Origin: Amblyornis subalaris
Taxonomy: Eukaryota; Chordata; Aves; Passeriformes; Ptilonorhynchidae
Direction of reading: 5' to 3'
Assembly (NCBI GenBank): GCA_018881555.1
Contig: JACAXG010000008.1
Location: forward strand, 12,305,316-12,369,315
DNA length: 64,000 nt
The notes under the pieces were generated by a model. The model was given only the letters and a program-made list of their open reading frames with translations, did no database searches and was not told the origin of the DNA. Below, in pieces: positions 54,401-59,350 of this stretch. Position 1 is the stretch's first letter. The number at the start of each line of letters is the position of its first letter. The position numbers and the translations under genes are program-made.

Positions 54401-57400
54401 ATTAGTGATTTCAGCAAGAAACTGTTAGGATAGCTGGAATTAAATACCAACAGATAGCTTTACCTTTGGGTCACACATCAGGTAGGTCTGCTGTAAGATT
54501 ATGTAATTCTGAAGTTTTTCTGTCAACAATCAGACTGACAAAAAATCTCTTAAAAGCTGCAGGAGCTTTATTCGTGTATAAAAGGCATCTAGCAAAAGGT
54601 CTCAAATAGACAGTGACTGGGAAAAGGTATCAAGCATTTTGATATGTTTGAAAGGAAACAACACCCAAACCCCACAGTCTGACCTTTAGAGTTCAGTTCA
54701 TTGTAATTGGAAAAATAAGGAGAAAGCTTAAAGGAAAGGTAAAGGAACACAGCAAACATGAATACATTCCTGGCTGCTTTAAATTCAGGTCTATAGAATT
54801 TCTTTTGAGGAATTAAGAAGAAAAGGCAGTAGAGCAACCCCTGGTTTCCCAGTGGGGCTGAGACACCCCTGTCCCCATAGCTCACCCCGCTCTCCATCCC
54901 ACTCACCTCCGGGCGCTCCGCGGGGCCGCCGCTCCCGCCCGGCCCCGGCACAGCGGGCATTGCCGAGCGGCGCCGCCAGGGGGCGCCCGAGCCCCAGCGC
55001 CCGAGCCCGGAGCCGCCGAGCCCGCCCCGCCCCGCGCGCCCCCTCCGGAGCGGGAACCCCCGCGCCACATCCACACACCGGGACCGAACCCCCCGCCTGC
55101 CCCACATCCACACACCGGGACCGAAAACCCTGCCTGCCCCACATCCACACACCGGGACCGAACCCCCCGCCTGCCCCACATCCACACACCGGGACCGAAC
55201 CCCCCGACTGCCCCACATCCACACACCGGGACCGAACACCCTGCCTACCCCACATCCACACACCGGGACCGAACACCCTGCCTACCCCGCATCCACACAC
55301 CGGGACCAAACACCCTGCCTGCCCCACATCCACGGCTCCCTCCATGGACCGATCCCCCAACCCCACGTCCACGCACCACGGACGGAAATCCCTGCCTGCT
55401 CCAAATCCACAGCTCTCTCCATGGACCGAAACCCCTGCCCCACATCCACACACCACAGACCGAAATCCCTGTCCGCTCCATATCCACAGCTCCCTCCATG
55501 GACCAAAACTCCCGCCCCACATCCACACACCGGGACCCAGATCCCTGCCTGCTCCAAATCCACGGCTCCCTCCATGGACCGAAACCCCTGTCCCACACCC
55601 ACAGCTCCCTCCATGGACAAACGCCCGTCCCACATCCACACACCACGCACCGAAATCCCTGCCTGCTCCAAATCCACAGCTCCCTCCATGGACCAAAACC
55701 CCAGCCCCACATCCACACACCACAGACTGAAATCCCTCTCCCCTCCATATCCACAGGTCTCTCCATGGACAGAAATCCCCGTCCCACATCCACACACCAC
55801 AGACCGAAATCCCTGCCTGCTCCACATCCATGGCTCCCTCCGTGGATCGAAACCGCCGCCTCACATCCACAGCTCCCACCATGGACAACGAATCCACAGC
55901 TCCCACCACGGAGTGAAACCCTGCTCCTGGCTCCATTTGCTGTTCCCCACTCCAGTGATGAACTTGTTGCTTCCCTCCAAAACTGCCCCACACTTCACCT
56001 CACCACTCCAAAACGCAGCGAGAGCTGCCCTGAATCCCAACAGGTTCTGCTGCACTGGAGCACGACGAGAACATCGAAACCATTTCTGTTTGTCTCAATT
56101 TTCACTTCCTAGAGAGACAATTCACGGATGATGCTCTTGTTTTAATTTTCACTCAATGTGGTAACCAACTCCGAGGAGCCCCTCACGCCCCTCGAGGGTC
56201 TGTGCACCCTGCAGCACACACTGGACTCCCCACCTGCACCAGCTCTCTCAAACACCCCATGACAGAAGAGACGTTCGAAAGAGTCCAAACCTGACTAGAA
56301 AAACTGCATAAACTCTATTTGAACTAAATCATCTTCGTATCACTTGACCCTGCTTTGTAACACTGCTGCTCCTTTACATGCAGTGAAATACCACCAGTTA
56401 ACTCTTGGAATGAGCTGGCACTGCATGGGAAATTTTGGAAGTGATACAAGAGTATAAACCATACTAACAACAGAGAAAAGCATGGTGAGATGTTAACAGG
56501 TAAGTGCTGTATTAAGGAGAGGAGAATGGCCAGGCCTCTGTGCTTGTCAGTAATACAGCAAGAGGACAAATAAGGAAGCAGGAGGGATGCAAACACTTCT
56601 CCAGGACCTGTTCCTGACTTTGGCTCAGCAGCAGGAAGCTGAGGAATCGGTGCTTATACCTGATAACCTGAAAAATCACATACTGAACATGCCGCTATTT
56701 TAATGAACTGAATCCAGATCACATTTGCAAGGAAATTACTCACTAAAACACAGCCTGAACAATAAAATGAATATATTCTAGCAATATTGACACAATTCAG
56801 AATTTACATGGCCAAGTACACTCTTTCTGTCCTGTCATTATCTTATAATTACACATCACAGATTGCTGAAATGTCTTGTGCAAGTAAGGCATTATGTAAA
56901 TACCTGAGTAGAAAGTGGTTTTAAAGGGAATCACTAATTTAAAAACTACTTTTGTGCCTGTTTCATTACTAGATTAGATTAACAGTAACATCTAAGACTG
57001 CTGAAATGAACTTGTGAAAAACCCGTGTTTACATGCATTCCAACCGTATTCATAGGTAAACAGCCTGACTGTGATGATAAAATCTTCATTCCCTGCTTGG
57101 GGGAACTGAGAGGGAGGAAAGCAAACTTGTATCCTCTTCCTCATTAGCGAGCTCGACACATTCATGAGTTACATGAGCACAACTCCCATGTTCAAAGCTA
57201 GAGAAAAGGACAAGGAAGGCTGCACAATCTGATCACTCATTACACAAATGCCGGGTCACTGGCATTGGGTTTTGTAAAACTAACATAAAACCACAGCAAA
57301 GAACTACTACTGGCAAAAATTCATGGCAAGAATTTGCTTACCATGAACTTTCCACAAATGTTTCCATAAACTAACTGCAAACCGCTGATAAAAACAAGTG

Positions 57401-59350
57401 AAGTCCAATTTTTCTTCCAACTAAGTCTTATAATAAGAATTGTTTTAGTCTAACTACACTTGAACAAATTCAGCTTCTCATAGCGAGTACAGCATCTCAT
57501 AAAACTAATAGTTCCAAGTTCATGAGATGCAATGTATTCCTTTGATTTCTTCCATGTTATACTGCTCGTATTCATAAATATTTGCAATCACTTCACATGG
57601 AAACATCTTAAGTATCTCCCAGAAAATTTCCATTAACCATCCTGGAGTTGAATCTTTGCAACATCATATTTTAGGAAAGTGAAACAAGGTGATGAGACCT
57701 TCACTACAACAAATCACTCAAAAATACTACAGCTCCAGAAGATCTCCATGACAGAATATTTTGCCACCACCATTGCTTAACAACGTTTTCTTTATAAAGA
57801 CATATTCATCAGCCTTCCTTTGACACTTCAGAGCTGAGAACTATAACTCATATGGCTAAAGATGGAATTCATAAATAACAGAGCAGGCATCATCTTTTTG
57901 TTTTGTTCACTTAATGCCCTTTAAAAAATTCTACTGTTGTACTATGGTTTGGTTTGTTGGGTTTTGCAGGGGTTGAGAGACGTTCGTTGGTTGGGTTGAG
58001 AGAGGTTTTGTCTGATGGGCATTTTGTTTGTTTGTTTTTAAAGGACTTTATCTTCAGCATTCCAATTTAATATTATTCTTTCATTCTTTCCTAATACACT
58101 TCTCTTTAAGGATAAGCTCTATGAAGGTGTTGTTCAGAAAAGCAGCAAAATGTAAAATGAGTGATGGCAGTTCTGCCATTTTATTGGCAAAGCTGTGTTA
58201 CTGATTAGGATTCTACAGAACATGGCCAGAAGTTCAATGCCCCCAGACATTAACAGACCCACTAGGGAACTTGTAAAAGTTTTGACATTACTGATTACAA
58301 TCTAATAATCCCCATACAGACCAGCCTCCAGAAAGAGAAAGAAATGGCTCCTGAAACACTATGTAATTCTGAAAGAAAAGAGATTGAGGCTGCATTCTAG
58401 TTAACACACATACAGAGCTACTGCCATAATACATGATCTCCCGAGTGTGCATACCGGGAAGAGGACTGCGAGAAAGATAAACCAAACAAAAATGCCATCA
58501 CCTCATTTTTCAGCTAACGACTTTTTTCTACCCTCATTTTAAAATATCTGCAGAAATCAGTATAAGTGGCAGTGACAGAAAGAAAGAGTGGATATCTTGA
58601 CAAGAATTAAGTTAGCCTGCTTCAAACCTATGGTAACTACTTGATCAAGAAATTCAGTTTCATACTTCTTCCACACTATTAGCTGAAATCCTAGGGTTCA
58701 AAGGCTTGAAAGAAAGGTAATTACAATTACAAAATCATAATAAAATCCAAACATAAAAAGCCCAACACAGCACTACACCGCATGCCTATGTTGCACTTTT
58801 AAAATTGTTGCAGGTCAATTTAAGTGAGGCAATAGATGAACATGTGGTCCCAGTCAAGCCTCCTTTTCCAGACCTGCATTTCCCCTGCACGCATTAGCAG
58901 CCACACAGCCATGGAAGAAGGTAGGCCATGGAAACAACCCAGTTAAAATCCACCTGGGGGCGTGGGGGTAGAAATAGAGTCTGTATTTTCAGGGGATGAG
59001 TTTCTTGATCCGGTTTACCACATGGGCACAGGGCTCACTGCCAGCACAATGGAGGGAAGAAGCAACAAAAAAACCACCCAAACAAAACTGTGTTATTACA
59101 ATGGGAATGCCATTTACTTTTAAAGATTGGATTGTAATAAGATGTTCTAAATAAAGATACTTGAAAAACAAAGACCAAACAAAAAATGATCCATACCCTT
59201 ACCTTTCCGCGTGTTCTCCGTCACATCTACACCAAACTGGATGATGTCACCTGACATAATTTCACATGGTGGGCTTTCCTCAGATCCTCTACTCAGTCTC
59301 TGACTATTAATAAAGGTACCATTACTACTTTTAGTGTCTTGAAGATAGAA
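15408..59350 (-). CDS. SLMAP: SLMAP gene, all but the 5' end (23 coding exons listed below)
   Basis: This is the coding span of sarcolemma-associated protein, a tail-anchored membrane protein. Known members have an N-terminal FHA domain that binds phosphorylated MST1/2, a long coiled coil that binds STRIPAK partners such as SIKE1, and one C-terminal membrane helix that targets sarcolemma, ER or centrosomal membranes. I recognised it from exon translations such as [15 protein letters not shown] (FHA), [18 protein letters not shown] and [12 protein letters not shown], which match vertebrate SLMAP closely. The 21 internal exons add up to 2247 nt (749 codons) in one open frame; tail A adds 27 residues and tail B 29. 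All borders are AG/GT and phases agree. The first coding exon, with the initiator Met and first FHA strands, is not visible and must lie beyond 64000. The neighbour expected downstream from other vertebrates, FLNB, is not seen. Confidence 0.97.
15498..16504 (-). other. SLMAP intron between the two tail exons (1.0 kb)
   Basis: AT-rich sequence; nothing recognisable. It would be 3' UTR if tail A were used as the terminal exon. Confidence 0.7.
16505..16594 (-). CDS. SLMAP: SLMAP alternative tail A (membrane anchor with own stop)
   Basis: After acceptor TTCTTTAG, 27 codons and a TAG (16511-16513) encode [20 protein letters not shown] followed by WCYGPLW. The stretch [13 protein letters not shown] is the tail-anchor helix. 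The same tail is known in mammalian SLMAP. Six bases after the stop is a donor (AAAG|GTACAA), so this is likely a 90-nt cassette that carries its own stop. Lying so close to the last junction, the stop should not trigger nonsense-mediated decay. The donor end at 16505 is inferred. Confidence 0.93.
16595..20074 (-). other. SLMAP intron (3.5 kb)
   Basis: AT-rich intron with an (AAAT)5 microsatellite at 17594-17613. I found no other exon-like or transposon sequence. Confidence 0.8.
17594..17613. repeat. (AAAT)5 microsatellite
   Basis: Five perfect AAAT units in an intron. Confidence 0.9.
20075..20209 (-). CDS. SLMAP: SLMAP last common coiled-coil exon
   Basis: This 135-nt exon is phase 0 at both ends, with borders TCTTTAG and GTAAGT. 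It encodes [20 protein letters not shown] and ends LLQEKGNN. From here the transcript can take tail A (16594) or skip to tail B (15497); both begin in phase 0. Confidence 0.97.
20210..21683 (-). other. SLMAP intron (1.5 kb)
   Basis: AT-rich intron without recognisable element. Confidence 0.85.
21684..21855 (-). CDS. SLMAP: SLMAP coiled-coil exon
   Basis: This 172-nt exon enters in phase 2 and leaves in phase 0, with borders TTTTCAG and GTAACA. It encodes (S)[20 protein letters not shown] and continues to [11 protein letters not shown], matching mammalian SLMAP along its whole length. Confidence 0.97.
21856..22169 (-). other. SLMAP intron (314 nt)
   Basis: Short intron with no recognisable element. 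Confidence 0.85.
22170..22287 (-). CDS. SLMAP: SLMAP coiled-coil exon
   Basis: This 118-nt exon enters in phase 1 and leaves in phase 2, with borders ATTGCAG and GTAAGG. It encodes (G)[20 protein letters not shown] followed by [18 protein letters not shown]. Its length is not a multiple of three, so it should be constitutive. Confidence 0.97.
22288..23606 (-). other. SLMAP intron (1.3 kb) with CA repeat
   Basis: Intron containing the TG/CA microsatellite at 23450-23500. Otherwise featureless. Confidence 0.85.
23450..23500. repeat. (TG)n/(CA)n microsatellite with hairpin symmetry
   Basis: ACACACACATAAATATATGT runs into a TG tract, then TATA, then about twelve CA units. The TG and CA halves are complementary, so the locus can fold back on itself. 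Confidence 0.9.
23607..23927 (-). CDS. SLMAP: SLMAP largest coiled-coil exon
   Basis: This 321-nt exon is phase 1 at both ends, with borders TTTCCAG and GTACTT. It encodes about 107 residues from (A)[20 protein letters not shown] through [20 protein letters not shown] to [17 protein letters not shown]. It is a long uninterrupted coiled coil with a CQQC cysteine pair conserved in mammals. An N at 23682 leaves one residue undetermined (NAT codon). Being a multiple of three, the exon could be skipped in frame, removing most of this coil. Confidence 0.98.
23928..27789 (-). other. SLMAP intron (3.9 kb)
   Basis: AT-rich intron; nothing recognisable on either strand. Confidence 0.8.
27790..27864 (-). 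CDS. SLMAP: SLMAP coiled-coil exon
   Basis: This 75-nt exon is phase 1 at both ends, with borders TTTATAG and GTAGGA. It encodes (A)[20 protein letters not shown] followed by NALQ. Confidence 0.96.
27865..28443 (-). other. SLMAP intron (579 nt)
   Basis: AT-rich intron with no recognisable element. Confidence 0.85.
28444..28566 (-). CDS. SLMAP: SLMAP coiled-coil exon
   Basis: This 123-nt exon is phase 1 at both ends, with borders TTATCAG and GTGAGA. It encodes (D)[20 protein letters not shown] followed by [20 protein letters not shown]. This opens the C-terminal coiled coil. Confidence 0.97.
28567..33308 (-). other. SLMAP intron (4.7 kb)
   Basis: AT-rich intron with a perfect 10-bp-arm inverted repeat at 31165-31186. 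No exon or transposon is recognised. Confidence 0.8.
31165..31186. repeat. Perfect inverted repeat
   Basis: TTCTGAAAGT, a TC spacer and ACTTTCAGAA form a perfect 10-bp-arm hairpin in an intron. Confidence 0.8.
33309..33368 (-). CDS. SLMAP: SLMAP exon with possible internal start Met
   Basis: This 60-nt exon is phase 1 at both ends, with a run of T before AG and donor GTAAAC. It encodes (D)[19 protein letters not shown]. In mammals shorter SLMAP proteins begin at the equivalent Met of MDEQDLNEP. That Met is retained here. Confidence 0.96.
33628..33711 (-). CDS. SLMAP: SLMAP exon, serine-rich linker
   Basis: This 84-nt exon is phase 1 at both ends, with borders CTTGCAG and GTAAGA. It encodes (E)[20 protein letters not shown] followed by KSSDDTT. 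The serine-rich, acidic sequence with an SPSK motif is a likely phosphorylated linker between coiled coils and matches mammalian [15 protein letters not shown]. Confidence 0.97.
34585..34624. repeat. Two directly abutting perfect stem-loops
   Basis: ACACACCA-TCTC-TGGTGTGT (34585-34604) is followed at once by GACAGACC-AGTA-GGTCTGTC (34605-34624). Each is a perfect inverted repeat with 8-bp arms and a 4-nt loop, with no spacer between them. Their function is unknown. Confidence 0.85.
35630..35680 (-). CDS. Candidate extra SLMAP 51-nt cassette exon
   Basis: Between GATACAG and the strong donor ATGG|GTGAGG, 51 nt stay open in the frame needed by both neighbouring exons (phase 1 to phase 1). They encode (D)[16 protein letters not shown], which is serine/threonine-rich like the flanking [14 protein letters not shown] exon. 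Length and phase match the other cassette exons here. Against it, the acceptor lacks a good pyrimidine tract and I do not recall this peptide from known SLMAP isoforms. One base is N. Confidence 0.3.
37136..37192 (-). CDS. SLMAP: SLMAP 57-nt cassette-type exon
   Basis: This exon is phase 1 at both ends, with borders TTGGCAG and GTTAGA. It encodes (N)[18 protein letters not shown], corresponding to the mammalian GHLTKAVEETKLSKE segment but one residue shorter. It is symmetric and skippable. Confidence 0.93.
37193..42823 (-). other. Largest internal SLMAP intron (5.6 kb)
   Basis: AT-rich intron. I looked for exons and repeats and found no recognisable element. Short open frames have no family resemblance. 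Confidence 0.8.
42824..42886 (-). CDS. SLMAP: SLMAP 63-nt cassette-type exon
   Basis: This exon is phase 1 at both ends, with borders TCTACTAG and GTGAGT. It encodes (E)[20 protein letters not shown]. Mammalian SLMAP has the corresponding [16 protein letters not shown] segment, which is isoform-dependent. It interrupts the coiled coil with a cysteine-containing, less charged stretch. Confidence 0.95.
42887..45821 (-). other. SLMAP intron (2.9 kb)
   Basis: AT-rich intron. A stretch at about 43300-43395 may be an old CORE-SINE/MIR relic (listed). I see no exon in the remainder. Confidence 0.8.
43300..43395 (+). mobile_element. Possible ancient MIR/CORE-SINE relic
   Basis: The order of CTGGGCTCAATTCCCAGGTT and then GTGACCTTGTTCAGCTC resembles the conserved core of MIR-type SINEs (CTGGGTTCAAATCC followed by GTGACCTTGGGCAAGTC). 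It is strongly diverged, as expected for such an old family. A profile search would be needed to confirm it. Confidence 0.35.
45822..45872 (-). CDS. SLMAP: SLMAP 51-nt cassette-type exon
   Basis: This exon is phase 1 at both ends, with borders ATCCTAG and GTAGTG. It encodes (G)[16 protein letters not shown]. The matching segment is included or skipped in different mammalian SLMAP isoforms, and the symmetric phase here allows the same. Confidence 0.94.
46091..46120. repeat. Alternating AT/TG tract, self-complementary
   Basis: TACATACATATATATGTGTA and the following TATATATACAT form a low-complexity, largely palindromic tract next to an A-run. It is a simple repeat in an intron. Confidence 0.7.
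46161..46240. promoter_or_regulatory. Short GC-rich islet with GC box, inside an AT-rich intron
   Basis: About 80 bp of GC-rich sequence with several CpGs and a GC box (CCCCGCCCC, about 46224-46232) lies between two 51-nt exons, bordered by an AT-rich alternating tract (46091-46120). It could be an internal regulatory element or promoter for shorter SLMAP transcripts, which are known in mammals. No start site can be seen. Confidence 0.35.
46210..46223 (-). promoter_or_regulatory. CTCF-like motif
   Basis: On the minus strand CCGGCAGAGGGCGC matches 13 of 14 positions of the CTCF core CCASYAGRKGGCRS. It sits in the GC-rich islet. It is a motif match only. Confidence 0.45.
46387..46437 (-). CDS. 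SLMAP: SLMAP 51-nt coiled-coil exon
   Basis: This exon is phase 1 at both ends, with borders TTTGCAG and GTAGGT, separated from the previous exon by an 85-nt intron. It encodes (V)[17 protein letters not shown]. It is symmetric, so it can be skipped in frame. Confidence 0.95.
46523..46691 (-). CDS. SLMAP: SLMAP coiled-coil exon
   Basis: This 169-nt exon enters in phase 0 and leaves in phase 1, with borders TGAGCAG and GTTAGT. It encodes 56 residues beginning [20 protein letters not shown] and ending TNERLTALQ. It is glutamate/lysine/glutamine-rich coiled coil and converts the frame to the phase-1 series that follows. Confidence 0.97.
46692..47908 (-). other. SLMAP intron (1.2 kb)
   Basis: AT-rich intron. 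A stretch at about 47245-47410 faintly resembles old SINE/LINE consensus but too weakly to call. Confidence 0.8.
47909..48046 (-). CDS. SLMAP: SLMAP coiled-coil exon
   Basis: This 138-nt exon is phase 0 at both ends, with borders CTTGCAG and GTAATG. It encodes 46 residues beginning [20 protein letters not shown] and ending IKDLSDKLK, very close to mammalian SLMAP. Confidence 0.97.
48047..48687 (-). other. SLMAP intron (641 nt)
   Basis: AT-rich intron, no recognisable element. Confidence 0.85.
48688..48828 (-). CDS. SLMAP: SLMAP coiled-coil exon
   Basis: This 141-nt exon is phase 0 at both ends, with borders TGTGCAG and GTACTG. It encodes 47 residues from [20 protein letters not shown] to RKLSEVE. 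It is highly charged with leucine heptads and is the continuing coiled coil. Confidence 0.96.
48829..49510 (-). other. SLMAP intron (682 nt)
   Basis: Intron with no recognisable element. Open frames on either strand have no family resemblance. Confidence 0.85.
49511..49582 (-). CDS. SLMAP: SLMAP coiled-coil exon
   Basis: This 72-nt exon is phase 0 at both ends, with borders CTTCTAG and GTAAGT. It encodes [20 protein letters not shown] followed by ACSK. It continues the first coiled coil. Confidence 0.96.
49861..49956 (-). CDS. SLMAP: SLMAP coiled-coil exon
   Basis: This 96-nt exon is phase 0 at both ends, with acceptor TTCACAG and donor GTATCT. It encodes 32 residues beginning [20 protein letters not shown], with hydrophobic residues at heptad spacing. 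This part of SLMAP belongs to the segment that contacts STRIPAK partners in other vertebrates. Confidence 0.96.
49957..50983 (-). other. SLMAP intron (1.0 kb)
   Basis: AT-rich intron; nothing recognisable. Confidence 0.85.
50984..51046 (-). CDS. SLMAP: SLMAP exon, start of coiled coil
   Basis: This 63-nt exon is phase 0 at both ends, with borders TTTTCAG and GTAGGT. It encodes [20 protein letters not shown] plus Q, the entry to the first coiled-coil stretch. It is symmetric and could be skipped without a frameshift. Confidence 0.96.
51047..52192 (-). other. SLMAP intron with a 30-bp tandem duplication
   Basis: AT-rich intron of about 1.1 kb. The only structure I see is the 30-bp duplication at 51967-52026. 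Confidence 0.85.
51967..52026. repeat. Two-copy 30-bp tandem duplication
   Basis: CTTCAAATATACACTGTAAT starts at 51967 and again at 51997. The first 23 bases of the unit are identical between copies and the remainder has diverged. Near-identity over that part suggests a recent duplication. Confidence 0.85.
52193..52229 (-). CDS. SLMAP: SLMAP 37-nt micro-exon
   Basis: This is a very short exon, entering in phase 2 and leaving in phase 0, with borders TTTTTAG and GTAATT. It encodes (D)[12 protein letters not shown], the proline-containing linker between the FHA domain and the coiled coil. Its length is not a multiple of three, so skipping it would shift the frame; it is expected to be constitutive. 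Confidence 0.95.
52230..52820 (-). other. SLMAP intron (591 nt)
   Basis: AT-rich intron between two short linker exons; I see no recognisable element in it. Confidence 0.9.
52821..52893 (-). CDS. SLMAP: SLMAP exon after the FHA domain
   Basis: This 73-nt exon enters in phase 1 and leaves in phase 2, bordered by TTTTCAG and GTAAGT. With flanking bases it encodes [20 protein letters not shown] followed by RLRSD. This completes the FHA fold and starts the linker. The internal Met of GMEARLRSD is a possible start for N-terminally shortened products transcribed from an internal promoter. Confidence 0.96.
54567..54572 (-). promoter_or_regulatory. AATAAA polyadenylation signal after the candidate small ORF
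   Basis: A canonical AATAAA on the minus strand lies about 17 nt after the stop of the candidate small ORF. Such hexamers are frequent in AT-rich introns. The position is only suggestive. Confidence 0.3.
54589..54960 (-). CDS. Candidate small membrane-protein ORF or alternative SLMAP first exons
   Basis: I do not recognise this protein. From the ATG at 54960 (G at -3) an 18-codon exon starting [12 protein letters not shown] ends at 54907 with donor GTGAGT. After 105 nt, a pyrimidine-rich tract and AG at 54803-54802, the frame resumes as [12 protein letters not shown], then a hydrophobic stretch [12 protein letters not shown], ending at a stop at 54589-54591. The putative 105-nt intron contains no in-frame stop, so an unspliced version also reads through. 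AATAAA follows at 54572-54567. Alternatively AAAG|GTCAGA at 54684 is a donor, in the correct phase 1 to join SLMAP exon 52893, giving an isoform without the FHA domain. The coding signal is weak and the ORF may be spurious. Confidence 0.3.
   Translation of the reverse strand: MPAVPGPGGSGGPAERPEVSGMESGVSYGDRGVSAPLGNQGLLYCLFFLIPQKKFYRPEFKAARNVFMFAVFLYLSFKLSPYFSNYNELNSKGQTVGFGCCFLSNISKCLIPFPSHCLFETFC
54885..55080. promoter_or_regulatory. Intronic CpG island, candidate internal promoter
   Basis: Roughly 200 bp of very GC- and CpG-rich sequence stands in an otherwise AT-rich intron. On the minus strand it carries tandem GC boxes (GGGGCGGGGC type, at about 55019-55035) some 60-75 bp before an ATG at 54960 and a strong splice donor at 54906 (GGAG|GTGAGT). 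It also contains a CTCF-like motif. This looks like a promoter on the same strand as SLMAP. It is inferred from composition only and could simply be part of the adjacent GC-rich minisatellite. Confidence 0.55.
54973..54986 (+). promoter_or_regulatory. CTCF-like motif in CpG island
   Basis: CCGCCAGGGGGCGC matches 13 of 14 positions of the CTCF core CCASYAGRKGGCRS (the exception is G at position 3). It is read on the plus strand. It is a motif match only, but it sits inside a CpG island, which is typical of bound sites. Confidence 0.45.
55067..55920. repeat. GC-rich minisatellite, 37-bp unit turning into a ~77-bp dimer
   Basis: Units beginning ACATCCACACACCGGGACC start at 55067, 55104, 55141, 55178, 55215, 55252 and 55289, so seven copies have exactly 37-bp spacing. 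From 55326 the array alternates this unit with a related one, CCACAGCTCCCTCCATGGAC. The first type then recurs at 55442, 55519, 55632, 55709 and 55786, giving spacings of 77, 113, 77 and 77 (two or three monomers). The array decays near 55920. Long open frames occur in several frames, which is a product of composition and repetition, not coding. Confidence 0.93.
59203..59350 (-). CDS. SLMAP: SLMAP exon, second half of FHA domain
   Basis: This 148-nt exon enters in phase 0 and leaves in phase 1. It is preceded by TTTACAG and followed by GTAAGG. It encodes about 49 residues starting [15 protein letters not shown] and ending VTENTRK. The SSNGT stretch is the characteristic FHA asparagine-glycine loop near the phosphothreonine-binding surface, and GDIIQFG is a conserved FHA core strand. 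In SLMAP this domain recognises phosphorylated MST1/2. Sequence is nearly identical to mammalian SLMAP, as expected for a constrained domain. The other half of the domain is on an upstream exon outside the window. Confidence 0.97.

Larger units (their letters stand above)
52894..59202 (-). other. SLMAP intron between FHA exon and linker exon
   Basis: This 6.3-kb intron holds a CpG island (about 54885-55080), a GC-rich minisatellite (55067-55920) and a small open frame with a possible membrane segment followed by AATAAA (54567-54960), each listed separately. The rest (52894-54560 and 55930-59202) is AT-rich sequence without a recognised element. A G/T-rich patch lies at 57940-58040. Confidence 0.75.

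Noticed and set aside
54791..55993. Long minus-strand frame (400 codons), overlapping frames at 55245-55991 and 55282-55827, and the plus-strand proline-rich frame 54852-55730
   Set aside because: They arise from the GC-rich tandem repeat, which lacks stop triplets in several frames at once; no domain or splice context supports a protein.
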